NCBI RefSeq assembly: GCF_000024625.1
Contig: NC_013407.1
Location: 1,302,001 to 1,366,000 of the forward strand
Direction of reading: 5' to 3'
Source of the DNA: Methanocaldococcus vulcanius M7
Lineage (GTDB): Archaea > AGJL01 > Methanococci > Methanococcales > Methanocaldococcaceae
Length of the DNA stretch: 64,000 nt
Within the stretch, counting starts at the first letter, position 1; every line of letters starts with the position of its first letter. Shown one piece after another: positions 19,455-28,549 of the stretch. A model generated the notes under the pieces. The model saw only the letters and a list, made by a program, of their open reading frames with translations, was not told the origin of the DNA and did not search any database. The position numbers and the translations under genes were made by a program.

Positions 19455-20795
19455 TTAATGTAGTTTCTTTAATGCATCCTCAGCAGCAAGAGAAAGCGGC
19501 TCATTAACCATTGAGACGGGAGGAGCGTAGCAGAACTCCATATTTGCAATTTCCTCAGCATTAACTTTTTTAAATATTGCTATTGACATTGCATCTATTC
19601 TTTCAGCAACTCTTTCTCCACCTACAATTTGACATCCAAAGACAGTTCCATTCTCGCTGAATATCATTTTTATCTCGATTTCTTTTCCACCCGGATAGTA
19701 TCTTGCCCTTGTAAGACCTTTAGCTCTCCCTATAACAATCGGAATCCTCTTTAAATTTGCAGAGAAAGCGGTTAAACCTGTTCCACCTATTTCCAACTCT
19801 CCTATCTTGCTAACTGCTGAATTTAATACTGGGTAGAATTTTGCATCTATTCCAGCGATATTCTTACCTGCAACTTTTCCCTGTCTTACAGCAGTTGTTC
19901 CGAAAGGAGATAATGTTTTTTCTCCAGTTATAAAGTCAACAACCTCAACACAATCCCCAACAGCGTATATATTTGGAATGGATGTTTGCATCTTTTCATT
20001 AACCTCTATTGCAAATTTTCCAATTTTACAGCCGGCTTTTTTAGCTAACTCAATATTTGGCCTTACACCAGTTGCCATAATGACCATATCTGCCTCATAA
20101 ACTTGATCTCCTACACAGACCGCTTCTACTTTTTCTTCTCCAATGATTTTTTCCAAAGGTTTGGACAATATAATTTTAATTCCTTCTTTTTCTAAGTATT
20201 TTTGAACCCTCTCAGCCATATCAGGATCTAAAAATCTTGGCAACACCTGCGGAGCCATCTCTACTACTAAAACATCCAAACCTCTACATTTTAAACCATA
20301 AGCCATTTCCAAACCAATAGCTCCTGCTCCAACAACTACTGCCTTATTACACTTCTCTTCTTCAATATATTTTAATATATTTCTTCCATCTTCTATACTT
20401 CTAACTTTAAAAACTCCTTTTAGGTCTTTTCCCTCAATTGGAGGAATGAAGGGCTCTGCTCCCGTTGCCAAAACTAAATAATCATAATCCATCCCAAACT
20501 CATTTCCATTCTTATCTATGCACTTTATTTTGTTATTCTTTGAATCAACATCTACAACAGCAGTTTCAGTAATTATATCAATATTTCTCTCTTTTTTATA
20601 ATCCGCTGGTGTGTGCATAACTATATCATCAAAACTCTTTATTGTTCCTTCAATAACGTAAGGAATTGCACATGGAGAATAAGCTATCTCTCTTTCTTTT
20701 GTTATCACTACTATTTCAATATCTTTATTATACTTTCTAATCGTTGATGCGGTGGTTAATCCGGCTGCTCCACTTCCAATTATCACAACTCTCAT
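19455..20795 (-). CDS. NADH oxidase / CoA-disulfide reductase family flavoprotein
   Basis: 446 aa. The FAD motif GSGAAGLTTA is near residue 7, and the single redox cysteine lies in YSPCAIPYVI near 43, typical of NADH oxidase/CoA-disulfide reductases. A second Rossmann motif GAGAIGLEMA is near 157 and the FAD motif 2 (YAVGDCVE) near 274. The C-terminal dimerisation domain ends with FCYAPPVSMVNEP, a family mark. GGTGAAGAT precedes the ATG at 20795, ten codons inside the longest frame. The likely role is disposal of oxygen or CoA-disulfide reduction. Confidence 0.9.
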   Translation of the reverse strand: MRVVIIGSGAAGLTTASTIRKYNKDIEIVVITKEREIAYSPCAIPYVIEGTIKSFDDIVMHTPADYKKERNIDIITETAVVDVDSKNNKIKCIDKNGNEFGMDYDYLVLATGAEPFIPPIEGKDLKGVFKVRSIEDGRNILKYIEEEKCNKAVVVGAGAIGLEMAYGLKCRGLDVLVVEMAPQVLPRFLDPDMAERVQKYLEKEGIKIILSKPLEKIIGEEKVEAVCVGDQVYEADMVIMATGVRPNIELAKKAGCKIGKFAIEVNEKMQTSIPNIYAVGDCVEVVDFITGEKTLSPFGTTAVRQGKVAGKNIAGIDAKFYPVLNSAVSKIGELEIGGTGLTAFSANLKRIPIVIGRAKGLTRARYYPGGKEIEIKMIFSENGTVFGCQIVGGERVAERIDAMSIAIFKKVNAEEIANMEFCYAPPVSMVNEPLSLAAEDALKKLH

Positions 20796-21060
20796 ATCTT
20801 CACCATTCTTAGTTTTAAACTTCAAATTGTTTTCGTTAACCAGTTTTATTTATTTTTTATGTTTTTTAGTTATAGATCTTTTCTATATTTTTTTAAAATT
20901 TGGAGTGTATATTTTTTAAAATTGCTATTGCGTTAAATGTTTTTGAAGTATATATGCTTAATGCTTGACTCTTTTTATTTTAAATTGTCTTCATTTTTAT
21001 CATATTGTATTAAATTTTAAAAGTATTCAAGTCATTTTTAATAATAATATGATGAAAAAG

Positions 21061-21112
21061 TTTAAATAGTATTACAAACATTTAGTATGATGTTAATTAA
21101 AATAAATAATAC
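21061..21112 (+). promoter_or_regulatory. Candidate NikR-type operator over the metal-transporter promoter
   Basis: Within the 372-base gap before the ECF transporter, a box A-like TTTAAATA lies at 21061-21068. GTATGA at 21085-21090 is followed after exactly 16 bases by TAATAC at 21107-21112. The E. coli NikR operator is GTATGA-N16-TCATAC, so one base differs. An extra half-site GTATTA lies at 21069-21074. The site would cover the predicted transcription start, as expected for a repressor. The rest of the gap (20796-21060) is AT-rich with no gene seen. Confidence 0.5.
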
Positions 21113-21167
21113 CCACCTAAAAATAAGAACAATTCAAATATACAGATAAATAAAAGAGAGTGAAACG

Positions 21168-21836
21168 ATGCACATACCAGATGGCTACCTTGGGCCAATA
21201 ACATGTGCCTTCTTCTACTTGATAATGATACCAATTTGGTATAAAGGGATTAAAGAGTTAAAAAAATTAGATCCAAGAAAACTACCACTATTAGGTGTGT
21301 TAACTGCATTTGCATTTTTGGTTATGATGTTCAACCTACCAGTTCCTGATGGGACAACTGCTCACATGGTTGGTGGAACATTAATTGCAATCTTAATGGA
21401 CAACCCATGGGTTGCAACGATAGCAATCTCAATAGTGTTGGTTATTCAGGCAATATTCTTCGGAGATGGAGGAATTACTTGTATTGGAGCCAACTGTTTC
21501 AATATGGGAGTTGTTTTGCCGTTTGTAGGTTATTATGTTTACAAGTTCTTAAGAGATAAGGTTGGAGAGGTTATTGCAAGTGGTATCGGGGCTTATGTTG
21601 GAATTGTTACCGCAGCAATCTGTGCAGGGTTTGAATTTGGATTACAGCCATTTATAGAACCAGGATACTGTCCTTACCCATTTACCGTCTCAGTTCCGGC
21701 CATGGCTATTGCTCATTTACTAACGGCAGGTCCTGCAGCAGCGGTAGTAACTGCAATAGTTGTATGGTATGTCAGAAAAGTTAGACCAGATCTATTTACA
21801 TCAAAAGAACAGCAAGTTAGTGGGGTGAATGCATGA
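21168..21836 (+). CDS. ECF metal transporter S component, CbiM/NikM family
   Basis: 222 aa membrane protein. It begins MHIPDGYLGP, the family signature in which the N-terminal Met-His binds the metal; a second conserved histidine lies in GTTAHMVGG near 67. About seven hydrophobic segments are visible. It is the substrate-specific component of a Co(II) or Ni(II) energy-coupling-factor transporter. The gene overlaps the next by four bases. The NikR-like operator upstream and the PDGLE-type partner favour nickel, which methanogens need for F430, hydrogenases and CODH, but the sequence alone does not settle the metal. Confidence 0.9.
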   Translation: MHIPDGYLGPITCAFFYLIMIPIWYKGIKELKKLDPRKLPLLGVLTAFAFLVMMFNLPVPDGTTAHMVGGTLIAILMDNPWVATIAISIVLVIQAIFFGDGGITCIGANCFNMGVVLPFVGYYVYKFLRDKVGEVIASGIGAYVGIVTAAICAGFEFGLQPFIEPGYCPYPFTVSVPAMAIAHLLTAGPAAAVVTAIVVWYVRKVRPDLFTSKEQQVSGVNA

Positions 21837-22180
21837 ATTGGCAAGATCCTCTTGTTAAAAAGTTCCTATATGTGATTATTGCAATGATCATCTTATGTCC
21901 TCTCGGTATTTTGCTTGTTTGGAATTATGGGGATGCTTGGGGAGAATGGGATCCTCAGGAATTGGCGGAAAAAGTAGGAGAAAGTAAAGTCAGTGGAATG
22001 CTCCACTTAGCAGATATTTGGAATCATGCTTTACTTCCTGATTACGATGTCCCTGGATGGGACGATCCATTCCACGCTTCAATTGGATATATAATCTCTG
22101 CAATTGTTGGAGTTATACTCTGTGTTGGAGCATACTATGCCCTTATAAAGTTTGTAAATCCGAGAGCTACAACAGGATAA
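21833..22180 (+). CDS. ECF metal transporter small component (PDGLE/CbiN-like)
   Basis: 115 aa with two membrane segments (near residues 9-29 and 86-108) and an extracytoplasmic loop between. The loop carries PDYDVPGW, which fits the PDGLE domain of NikN-type components; the GADG signature of true CbiN is not present. Such components assist metal loading into the S component. The start overlaps the end of the preceding gene (ATGA). A T-rich run at 22184-22240 may terminate the M-N transcript before the Q-O part. Confidence 0.8.
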   Translation: MNWQDPLVKKFLYVIIAMIILCPLGILLVWNYGDAWGEWDPQELAEKVGESKVSGMLHLADIWNHALLPDYDVPGWDDPFHASIGYIISAIVGVILCVGAYYALIKFVNPRATTG

Positions 22181-22587
22181 TCTTTCAATAATTTTCCCAA
22201 TTTTTGTTTTTTAACTCCCATTTTTAATTTAATTTTTAATTTAAATGTTGAAAAAAGGAAAAGAGATTAAAAAGAGGATGGGAAAATTTGATGGAGATGA
22301 ATAACAGATTAAAATGATGTAATTAATTAAAATGATATAAAAAATGTAAAAGATTAAAGATTAATATTAAATGATGTTATTTTATATGTTGATCTTATAT
22401 AGTTGTTATTTTTGCCAGTAAATTTAAACGATTTGATTCATATTATTTTATTAATAAAATTGGGTTGTTTTTTATCTTAAAACTTAAAAACCTACAAAAA
22501 TGCTTACATATGAAAAACATGCAAACAAATAATATTTAAAATTTAATTAAAAAGTTCTAAGCGTTAAAACATGGATTTGGAGAGATT
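22181..22587. other. Gap inside the metal-transporter locus
   Basis: 407 bases, very AT-rich, separating the M-N pair from the Q-O pair. T-rich runs directly after 22190 could end transcription. A purine-rich stretch follows with several stops in all frames. A second promoter for the Q-O genes is likely but I could not single one out. No gene is seen. Confidence 0.4.
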
Positions 22588-23421
22588 ATGGACAACAAAC
22601 TGTTTGATAAAACAATAGAACATGTAATAAAGTATCTGAATGAAAGCATATTTTTCGAAAAATATACTAAGAGTGAGGGTCTTTTGCAGAGTTTAGAGAG
22701 TAGAGTAAAGATCATATCCCTTGTTATTTTTATAGTTGGGAGTGTTTTATCTAAACATATTCTAACCCTGCTGATCTTCAATGCTATTGCACTACTTCTT
22801 GCATACCTTTCTAATATTCCAATGTATCAATATTTGAAAAGAGTTTATGTCTTCATTCCGATCTTTGCAGGGCTTATTGCAATTCCTGTAATGTTTAACA
22901 TCATGACTCCTGGAAAAGATCTCATTGTTTTGTTAAACAATCCTCACATATCTATAACTTATGAAGGTGTTAAATATGCAATAACCTTCACCCTCAGAGT
23001 AGCAACCTGTGTATCCTTTGCTGTGCTAATTCCAATAACAACTCAGTGGAATAAAGTTACCTCAGCAATGCATAAGTTGGGAATCCCAGAGGTCGTGATC
23101 ACAATCACAAATCTTGCATATCGATACATATTCCTACTATTAAATTTCATCTTAGATATGATGTATTCACGAAAATCACGAGCAATAAAAAAGCTTGGAA
23201 TGGTAGAAAGTTGGAAAGAAGCAGGAAAAGCTATCGGTGCTTTATTTATAAAAACGTATCAAATGGGAGAAGAAACATACTACGCAATGCTTTCAAGAGG
23301 GTATACGGGAGAAATAAAACACATATATATGGAAAAGATCACGTCAAAGGATATTTTGTTTTTAGCATCCTCCATAATAATCACAATACTATTAGTATTA
23401 TTTGATAGAGGGGTAGTATGA
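22588..23421 (+). CDS. ECF transporter transmembrane component, CbiQ/NikQ family (EcfT)
   Basis: 277 aa. Five or six membrane segments are visible, with the coupling helices that contact the ATPase in the cytosolic loop: the ARG-type motif appears as SRKSRAIKKLG near 191 and MLSRGYTGE near 232. SRGYTGE is the second conserved coupling motif of the family. The last codon overlaps the start of the ATPase gene. It joins the metal-binding S component to the ATPase. Confidence 0.92.
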   Translation: MDNKLFDKTIEHVIKYLNESIFFEKYTKSEGLLQSLESRVKIISLVIFIVGSVLSKHILTLLIFNAIALLLAYLSNIPMYQYLKRVYVFIPIFAGLIAIPVMFNIMTPGKDLIVLLNNPHISITYEGVKYAITFTLRVATCVSFAVLIPITTQWNKVTSAMHKLGIPEVVITITNLAYRYIFLLLNFILDMMYSRKSRAIKKLGMVESWKEAGKAIGALFIKTYQMGEETYYAMLSRGYTGEIKHIYMEKITSKDILFLASSIIITILLVLFDRGVV

Positions 23422-24263
23422 AAGAGATCTATAAGGTTGTTGATGTATCCTACAAATATCCAAACGGATCAACTGCACTGGAAAACGTAAATTTAAACAT
23501 ATATAAAAATGAAATTGTGGCTATTTTAGGGCCAAATGGAGCAGGAAAAACCACTTTACTAAAAATCATGAATGGATTAGTGTTTCCAAGTAGTGGAGAG
23601 ATTTACTTCGAAGGGAAAAAACTAACTGACGAGATATTAAGAAATAAAGAATTAATGAAAGAATTTAGAAGAAAAGTTGGATTTGTTTTTCAAAATCCTG
23701 ATGTGATGTTATTCAACCCAACTGTCTGGGAAGAAGTTGCTTTCTCCCCTCTCCATCTCTACTCAAAAGAAAAAGCAATAGAAAAAACAGACGAAACACT
23801 AAAAAATATGAAGATCTATCATCTGAAAGATCGACATCCCTACAATCTAAGCGGAGGAGAGAAAAAGAAGGTGTCAATATCTTGTATCCTCTCAGTAGAG
23901 CCAGATGTTATTTTAATGGATGAGCCAACCTCTGCATTAGATCCAAAAAGCAGATTAGAGGTTATGGATCTAATAAGATCATTTAAAGATAGTGGAAAAA
24001 CCGTTGTTATCGTAACCCATGACCTAAATTTGGCATGCTTAGCAGATCGTTGTTATGTATTAAATAAAAAAGTAATATTTGATGGAAAAGTTAAAGATCT
24101 TTTCTCTTTAAATTTAGATGAACTAAATTTAGATGTTCCAGATGTGTCTAAATTATTCTTAAAACTTAAAGAGATGGGCTATGATGTTGATATTCCTACA
24201 ACCATAGATGAAGCAGTAGATCATCTCTCAAAGATTCTGCCCCAAAAAACAAAAAATAAATAA
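23418..24263 (+). CDS. ECF transporter ATP-binding protein, CbiO/NikO family
   Basis: 281 aa ABC ATPase. Walker A is GPNGAGKTTL near residue 38, the Q-loop VFQNPDVMLF near 91, the ABC signature LSGGEKKKVS near 145, and Walker B VILMDEPTSALDP near 164, with the switch histidine in VTHDLN. FQNPDxxLF is typical of ECF ATPases. It overlaps the Q gene by four bases. This completes the M-N-Q-O set. A single ATPase presumably works as a homodimer. Confidence 0.95.
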   Translation: MKEIYKVVDVSYKYPNGSTALENVNLNIYKNEIVAILGPNGAGKTTLLKIMNGLVFPSSGEIYFEGKKLTDEILRNKELMKEFRRKVGFVFQNPDVMLFNPTVWEEVAFSPLHLYSKEKAIEKTDETLKNMKIYHLKDRHPYNLSGGEKKKVSISCILSVEPDVILMDEPTSALDPKSRLEVMDLIRSFKDSGKTVVIVTHDLNLACLADRCYVLNKKVIFDGKVKDLFSLNLDELNLDVPDVSKLFLKLKEMGYDVDIPTTIDEAVDHLSKILPQKTKNK

Positions 24264-24328
24264 AATTACCTAAAAAATATTAAAATATTTATAAAATCCA
24301 TAAAAATATTTATGAGAGGGATGTTAAC

Positions 24329-24970
24329 GTGATCTTCATAACAGGAACTGATACAAACGTTGGAAAAACCTACGTCTCTTCAATATTAGCCAAAGAGTTA
24401 AGTAAAAAGGTTAAAGTTGGATATTTAAAACCAATCGAAACAGGAGGTAGAGAAGATACGTTAACTTTGAAAAAAATGTTAAAAAACGATGATGACTTAG
24501 ATCTAATGAATCCAATTAACTTAAAACTTCCTCTCTCTCCAAATATTGCCTTTGATGTTGAAAACTATCAGCTAACGTTAGATGAAATAAAAAGAAAAAT
24601 ACTACAATCATACAACATATTAAAGAGAAAATATGAGTTTTTAATTGTTGAAGGTGCTGGAGGAGTTTGTGTTCCTATAAAAGACAACTTTTTAATGAGT
24701 GATTTAATAAAACTTTTAAATTTAGATGCAGTTATTGTCTCAAGGCCAAATTTAGGAACTATAAATCACACCCTCCTTACTATTGAACATCTAAGGAATA
24801 AAGGGATAAATATTAGAGGAGTTATCATCAACTGCATGACAGATCTTAACGAAGTTCTACACTACGAAAAAACTTTCGAAACCATTGAAAAATTTGGAAA
24901 CGTGGAAATAATCGGCATTGTGAAAAATAATGGAGATTACGATATTAACTTTAAAAAGATCTTAAAATAA
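24329..24970 (+). CDS. bioD: Dethiobiotin synthetase
   Basis: Closes the ureido ring of dethiobiotin from DAPA, CO2 and ATP. 213 aa P-loop protein: GTDTNVGKTYVSS near residue 5 is the diagnostic N-terminal P-loop, KPIETGG near 37 binds DAPA, and VEGAGGVCVPI near 106 is the second conserved loop. The start is GTG at 24329 with GAGGG about nine bases upstream. No other biotin gene lies in the window, so the pathway is completed elsewhere. Confidence 0.93.
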   Translation: MIFITGTDTNVGKTYVSSILAKELSKKVKVGYLKPIETGGREDTLTLKKMLKNDDDLDLMNPINLKLPLSPNIAFDVENYQLTLDEIKRKILQSYNILKRKYEFLIVEGAGGVCVPIKDNFLMSDLIKLLNLDAVIVSRPNLGTINHTLLTIEHLRNKGINIRGVIINCMTDLNEVLHYEKTFETIEKFGNVEIIGIVKNNGDYDINFKKILK

Positions 24971-25111
24971 AAATTTAAAATTTATAAAAATTAAAAATAA
25001 TAAAAATAGAGAAATGTCTATTATTACGTGTGAAGATAAAGGATATAATATATTAAGATACGAACAAAAAACTCTATAAAAACTTAAAAATTCAACTAAT
25101 TGTATAAAAAA

Positions 25112-25891
25112 CTACACATCAAAATTCATCATTGTTTTAGCGATTCCCATTTTCATAACCTTTAACTTAAAAAGATCTGTCCAATATTCTTTAAATTTTT
25201 TCATAGAGTATGGCTCATAAATATAATCCACATCCACATTAGCTTCAACCAATATTAACCCATCTGGAGGAAACGTAGGAACACCCTCCTTATGATCCTC
25301 TCGTAATAGTTTCTCAATCCAATTAACTGGCCTCTCTCCTCTACCTACAAGATCCAAAGCTCCGACCATCTTCCTAACCATATTCCAGAGAAAACTTTTC
25401 CCAAATATATCGAGTGTTATATAAAATTCGTTCTCAGAGACATCTATTTTAAATATCGTTCTAATTGGGCTTCTGTCTTTTGTTCTATCTTTTTTTGATA
25501 AATTATGAAAAGAATGTGTTCCTGTCAAAATACTTGCCCCCCTCTTTATGGCTTCAACATCATACCCCATATTTGGAAGGATATATCTATAATGTCTATA
25601 TCTCACTTCCGGAATTTTCTCTATCTCCCTATAACCTAAAACCCAAATCCCCTCATTCTTCAATTTTGCATTTATGTATGAAGGACTTGGTTCTTTTTTT
25701 AATTCTACTACAATGAAATTTCCGAGCGCAGAAACACCCTTGTCTGTCCTTCCCCCACAATAAATGATTTTTCTTCTTTCCAGCAGATCAATCTCGTCCA
25801 AAGTGTTTAAAACCTTATCACAAACAGTATTTCTATGTGGCTGTGTTTGAAAACTATACCTTCCATCGTAAGCAATTTTTAAAATATACAC
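25112..25891 (-). CDS. truA: tRNA pseudouridine synthase TruA
   Basis: Modifies uridines 38-40 in the tRNA anticodon stem. 259 aa, usual archaeal length. The catalytic aspartate lies in GGRTDKGVSALGNF near residue 46. RYRHYRYILP near 99, SFHNLSKKD near 128, and FLWNMVRKMVG near 165 are family motifs. The start is GTG, with a full GGAGGTGAGG ribosome site on the minus strand. It is convergent with bioD. Confidence 0.95.
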   Translation of the reverse strand: MYILKIAYDGRYSFQTQPHRNTVCDKVLNTLDEIDLLERRKIIYCGGRTDKGVSALGNFIVVELKKEPSPSYINAKLKNEGIWVLGYREIEKIPEVRYRHYRYILPNMGYDVEAIKRGASILTGTHSFHNLSKKDRTKDRSPIRTIFKIDVSENEFYITLDIFGKSFLWNMVRKMVGALDLVGRGERPVNWIEKLLREDHKEGVPTFPPDGLILVEANVDVDYIYEPYSMKKFKEYWTDLFKLKVMKMGIAKTMMNFDV

Positions 25892-26027
25892 AAGACCTCA
25901 CCTCCTTTTAAAAGATATTTTTGAGACATCATCAGATAACGAAAGTTGCATATATAGGGATAAGCAAATTATTTATATACCTCACTTAGCCATATTAATT
26001 TTTATTAATCAATTAAAAGGGGTTGTT

Positions 26028-26858
26028 ATGAAAAAGTTATTAATATCCTTTATTGTGGTATTGTCAATAACCTCAATAGTCCTCGGGGAGATTTTTATAT
26101 CTGAGAATAGCTCCTCCAACATCATAAAAGAAAATAAAAATAACTCAAAATATATTGAAAATAACTCAAAGCATGATGTTAAAAACCACAATGTTAAAAA
26201 CAATAATGAAAAACCCATCATACTCGTGCATGACGTATCTCCAAAGTATTTTAAACAATTAAAAGAAGTAATTAACGTTATCAACAAATATCATTATGCA
26301 AATCATACGATGTTGTTTGTGATTCCAGACCTTGAGAATCCTCCCAGTGGTGGAAAATGGGATCTGAGAAGAAACAAAGAGTTTGTTAAATATCTTCACG
26401 AGTTGGAAAGAGAAGGATATAAAATTGAACTTCACGGATATAAGCATACATTCCACGAATTTAACTGTCCAAAAGATGAATGTTTAGAAAAATTACATAA
26501 TGCAGAAATTATAATGAGGGACTGTGGATTTGACAACCTATCCTTCTTTATCCCACCCGCATGGGCTTTAAATAACGACTCACTTAAAGTTTTACTCGAA
26601 CACAACTATACCGTAATCTTAACCAATGAAATAATCTACCCAAATGGCACAACTAAAAAGATTATGAATAAAGAATATACTTGGTATCTCAAAAAAGAAT
26701 ATGTAAACTTATACTTAATAAAAGCAGAAATAAACTACCGCTACGCATTAAAACACCATATTCCTTTCTATCTTTCACTACATCCACAAACGATCACTTA
26801 TGGTGGAGGATTGGAGTTTCTAAACAAATTTTTAAAATTTATAAATCAAACAACATGA
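26028..26858 (+). CDS. Secreted DUF2334 polysaccharide-deacetylase-like protein
   Basis: 276 aa. A signal peptide occupies residues ~1-21 (MKKLLISFIVVLSITSIVLG), followed by an asparagine-rich spacer with several N-x-S/T sites. The catalytic-type domain begins near 63: ILVHDVSP carries the metal-binding aspartate pair position, HGYKHTFH near 137-144 carries the histidine ligands, and SLHPQT lies near 250. DUF2334 is a branch of the NodB-like deacetylase superfamily. It acts outside the membrane, probably on a surface glycan; the substrate is unknown. A TATA box (TTATTTATATA) near 25969-25979 fits. Confidence 0.8.
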   Translation: MKKLLISFIVVLSITSIVLGEIFISENSSSNIIKENKNNSKYIENNSKHDVKNHNVKNNNEKPIILVHDVSPKYFKQLKEVINVINKYHYANHTMLFVIPDLENPPSGGKWDLRRNKEFVKYLHELEREGYKIELHGYKHTFHEFNCPKDECLEKLHNAEIIMRDCGFDNLSFFIPPAWALNNDSLKVLLEHNYTVILTNEIIYPNGTTKKIMNKEYTWYLKKEYVNLYLIKAEINYRYALKHHIPFYLSLHPQTITYGGGLEFLNKFLKFINQTT

Positions 26859-26911
26859 TTTAATTTCAGTTAATTAAATTTTAGACAACCACAATTTATT
26901 TATAAAATTTT

Positions 26912-27110
26912 ATTTATATAATGGGGTCTGTCCAACATGGATATTTATAGGCATAAGTCCATGTTGAACTTGGGGATCATCGACCTCATCTCCCTCTGGG
27001 TTCATTGGGAGCAAGTCATTGGTCTCCTCCTCAGTCACGGACTTAAAAACCTTACGGTTTTTAAGTTCTCGTCGCTTCGCTCCAAGAGAACCCCAGCTCC
27101 TCCCATTAGT
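26912..27110 (-). pseudogene. GC-rich structured relic, possibly a transposon end or ncRNA
   Basis: A GC-rich island in an AT-rich gap (26859-27325). On the minus strand it has a 66-codon open stretch ending at 26910-26912 (reading ...SVTEEETNDLLPMNPEGDE...), with a coding-like piece in another frame just upstream (27110-27180). Minus-strand folds: ACTTAAAAACC/GGTTTTTAAGT with a GTAA (GNRA) loop at 27041-27066, CAACATGGA/TCCATGTTG at 26933-26966, and GTTCTC/GAGAAC near 27065-27090. This fits either the decayed 3' end of a mobile-element gene or a structured RNA. No start codon or ribosome site was found. The plus-strand open frame over this region looks spurious. Confidence 0.4.
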
Positions 27111-27325
27111 TTAAATATCCACAATATCGATGCCTCCTTACGTCTTCTGTTTCACCTTCATCAGAGGCATCTAAATACTTGTTTATTATATATAAACTTA
27201 TATAAAAATTTTATAAAAATTGGTATTGAAAACTTATATAAGCTCATATTTGTCCATAAAAAATTAAACAGTTTTAAACGGCATTAAATTTTAAAATTTT
27301 AACATAAAATTTTTGGTGAAAAGAT

Positions 27326-27799
27326 ATGATATGCATAATTATGGGAAGTGAAAGCGATCTAAAAATAGCTGAGAAGGGAGTAAAAATATTAAAAGAGTTT
27401 GGAGTAGAATTTGAAGTAAGGGTTGCCTCAGCACACAGAACTCCTGAGTTAGTTGAAAAGATTGTTAAAACATCGAAAGCAGAGGTTTTTATAGCAATAG
27501 CTGGGCTTTCAGCACATCTTCCCGGAGTTGTTGCATCCTTAACTACAAAACCAGTGATAGCAGTTCCAGTTGAGGCAAAATTATGTGGATTAGATGCATT
27601 ATTAAGTGTAGTTCAAATGCCACCCGGAATTCCTGTTGCAAGTGTTGGAATAGACAGAGGAGAGAATGCAGTTCTTTTGGCATTAGAGATCTTAGCATTA
27701 AAAGACAAAAATATAGAAAAAAAGCTAATTGAATATAGAGAAAAAATGAAAGAAAAAGTTTACGCCTCAGATGAAAAAGTCAAAGAAATGTTTAAATAA
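27326..27799 (+). CDS. purE: N5-carboxyaminoimidazole ribonucleotide mutase / AIR carboxylase
   Basis: Purine synthesis enzyme, 157 aa. [13 protein letters not shown] near residue 6 and VASAHRTPE near 37 form the nucleotide-binding site, with the catalytic histidine in SAHR. The loop [14 protein letters not shown] near 63 follows. Whether it uses CO2 directly (class II) or N5-CAIR depends on whether a purK exists elsewhere. GGTGA six bases before the ATG sets the start. It precedes atpD on the same strand. Confidence 0.95.
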   Translation: MICIIMGSESDLKIAEKGVKILKEFGVEFEVRVASAHRTPELVEKIVKTSKAEVFIAIAGLSAHLPGVVASLTTKPVIAVPVEAKLCGLDALLSVVQMPPGIPVASVGIDRGENAVLLALEILALKDKNIEKKLIEYREKMKEKVYASDEKVKEMFK

Positions 27800-27898
27800 C
27801 CTAAACTATTAAACTAACTATTAAACTTTTATAGGTGTTGTTATTGTTAACTTTTTAAATTAACAACTTCCATTGTAAAAATTAGAGAGGGAGTTAAC

Positions 27899-28549
27899 AT
27901 GCAGAGAGTAAACCCAACAAGAATGGAACTTCTAAAATTAAAAAACAAAATTAAATTGGCTGAAAAAGGGCATAAATTATTAAAACAGAAAAGAGACGCT
28001 CTGATTATGGAGTTTTTCCAGATAATTGAGCAAGCATCCGATCTTAGGGAAAAGGTAGAGGCAAAATTAGAAGAGGCATATAAAGATTTAATTATGGCAG
28101 AGACCGTTATGGGAACCTTGGCTGTTAAAGAGGCCTCATTCGCAGCAAAAAATGAAAAATTAGAAGTTGACATGGATACAAAGAATATTATGGGAGTTAC
28201 TGTTCCTACTTTTGAAATATACAATGTTAAAAGAAAGGTTGGAGAAAGAGGATATTCTCCTTATGGAGTTAGCTCAAAATTAGACGAATCTGCTAAAAAA
28301 TTTGAGGAAGCATTAGAACTAATAACCGAATTAGCAGAAATAGAGACATCTATTAAACTCTTAGCAGAAGAGATCATAACCACAAAAAGAAGAGTTAATG
28401 CGTTAGAATACGTCATAATCCCACGACTAAAATCTCTCAAAAAATACATCTCAATGAGATTAGACGAAATGGAAAGAGAAAACTTCTTCAGATTGAAACT
28501 AATTAAATCAAGAATTGAAAAAAGAGAAGCGGAAGGAGAGGCATTATAA
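27899..28549 (+). CDS. atpD: A-type ATP synthase subunit D
   Basis: Central-stalk coiled-coil subunit of the archaeal A1Ao ATP synthase, 216 aa. [30 protein letters not shown] at the N-terminus is split into two long antiparallel helices, with the [13 protein letters not shown] motif near 165. Subunit D transmits rotation from the membrane ring to the AB head. It has GAGGGAG eight bases upstream. The other atp genes are not in the window. The last 69 bases are duplicated 126 bases downstream (see the repeat entry). Confidence 0.95.
   Translation: MQRVNPTRMELLKLKNKIKLAEKGHKLLKQKRDALIMEFFQIIEQASDLREKVEAKLEEAYKDLIMAETVMGTLAVKEASFAAKNEKLEVDMDTKNIMGVTVPTFEIYNVKRKVGERGYSPYGVSSKLDESAKKFEEALELITELAEIETSIKLLAEEIITTKRRVNALEYVIIPRLKSLKKYISMRLDEMERENFFRLKLIKSRIEKREAEGEAL

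Noticed and set aside
20796-21060. Cobalamin riboswitch before the metal transporter
   Set aside because: No B12-box-like sequence or GC-rich fold is visible; the region is AT-rich throughout.
26937-27287. Plus-strand open frame of 116 codons over the GC-rich island
   Set aside because: No ribosome site, no recognisable protein, and the minus strand shows better coding and folding signals.
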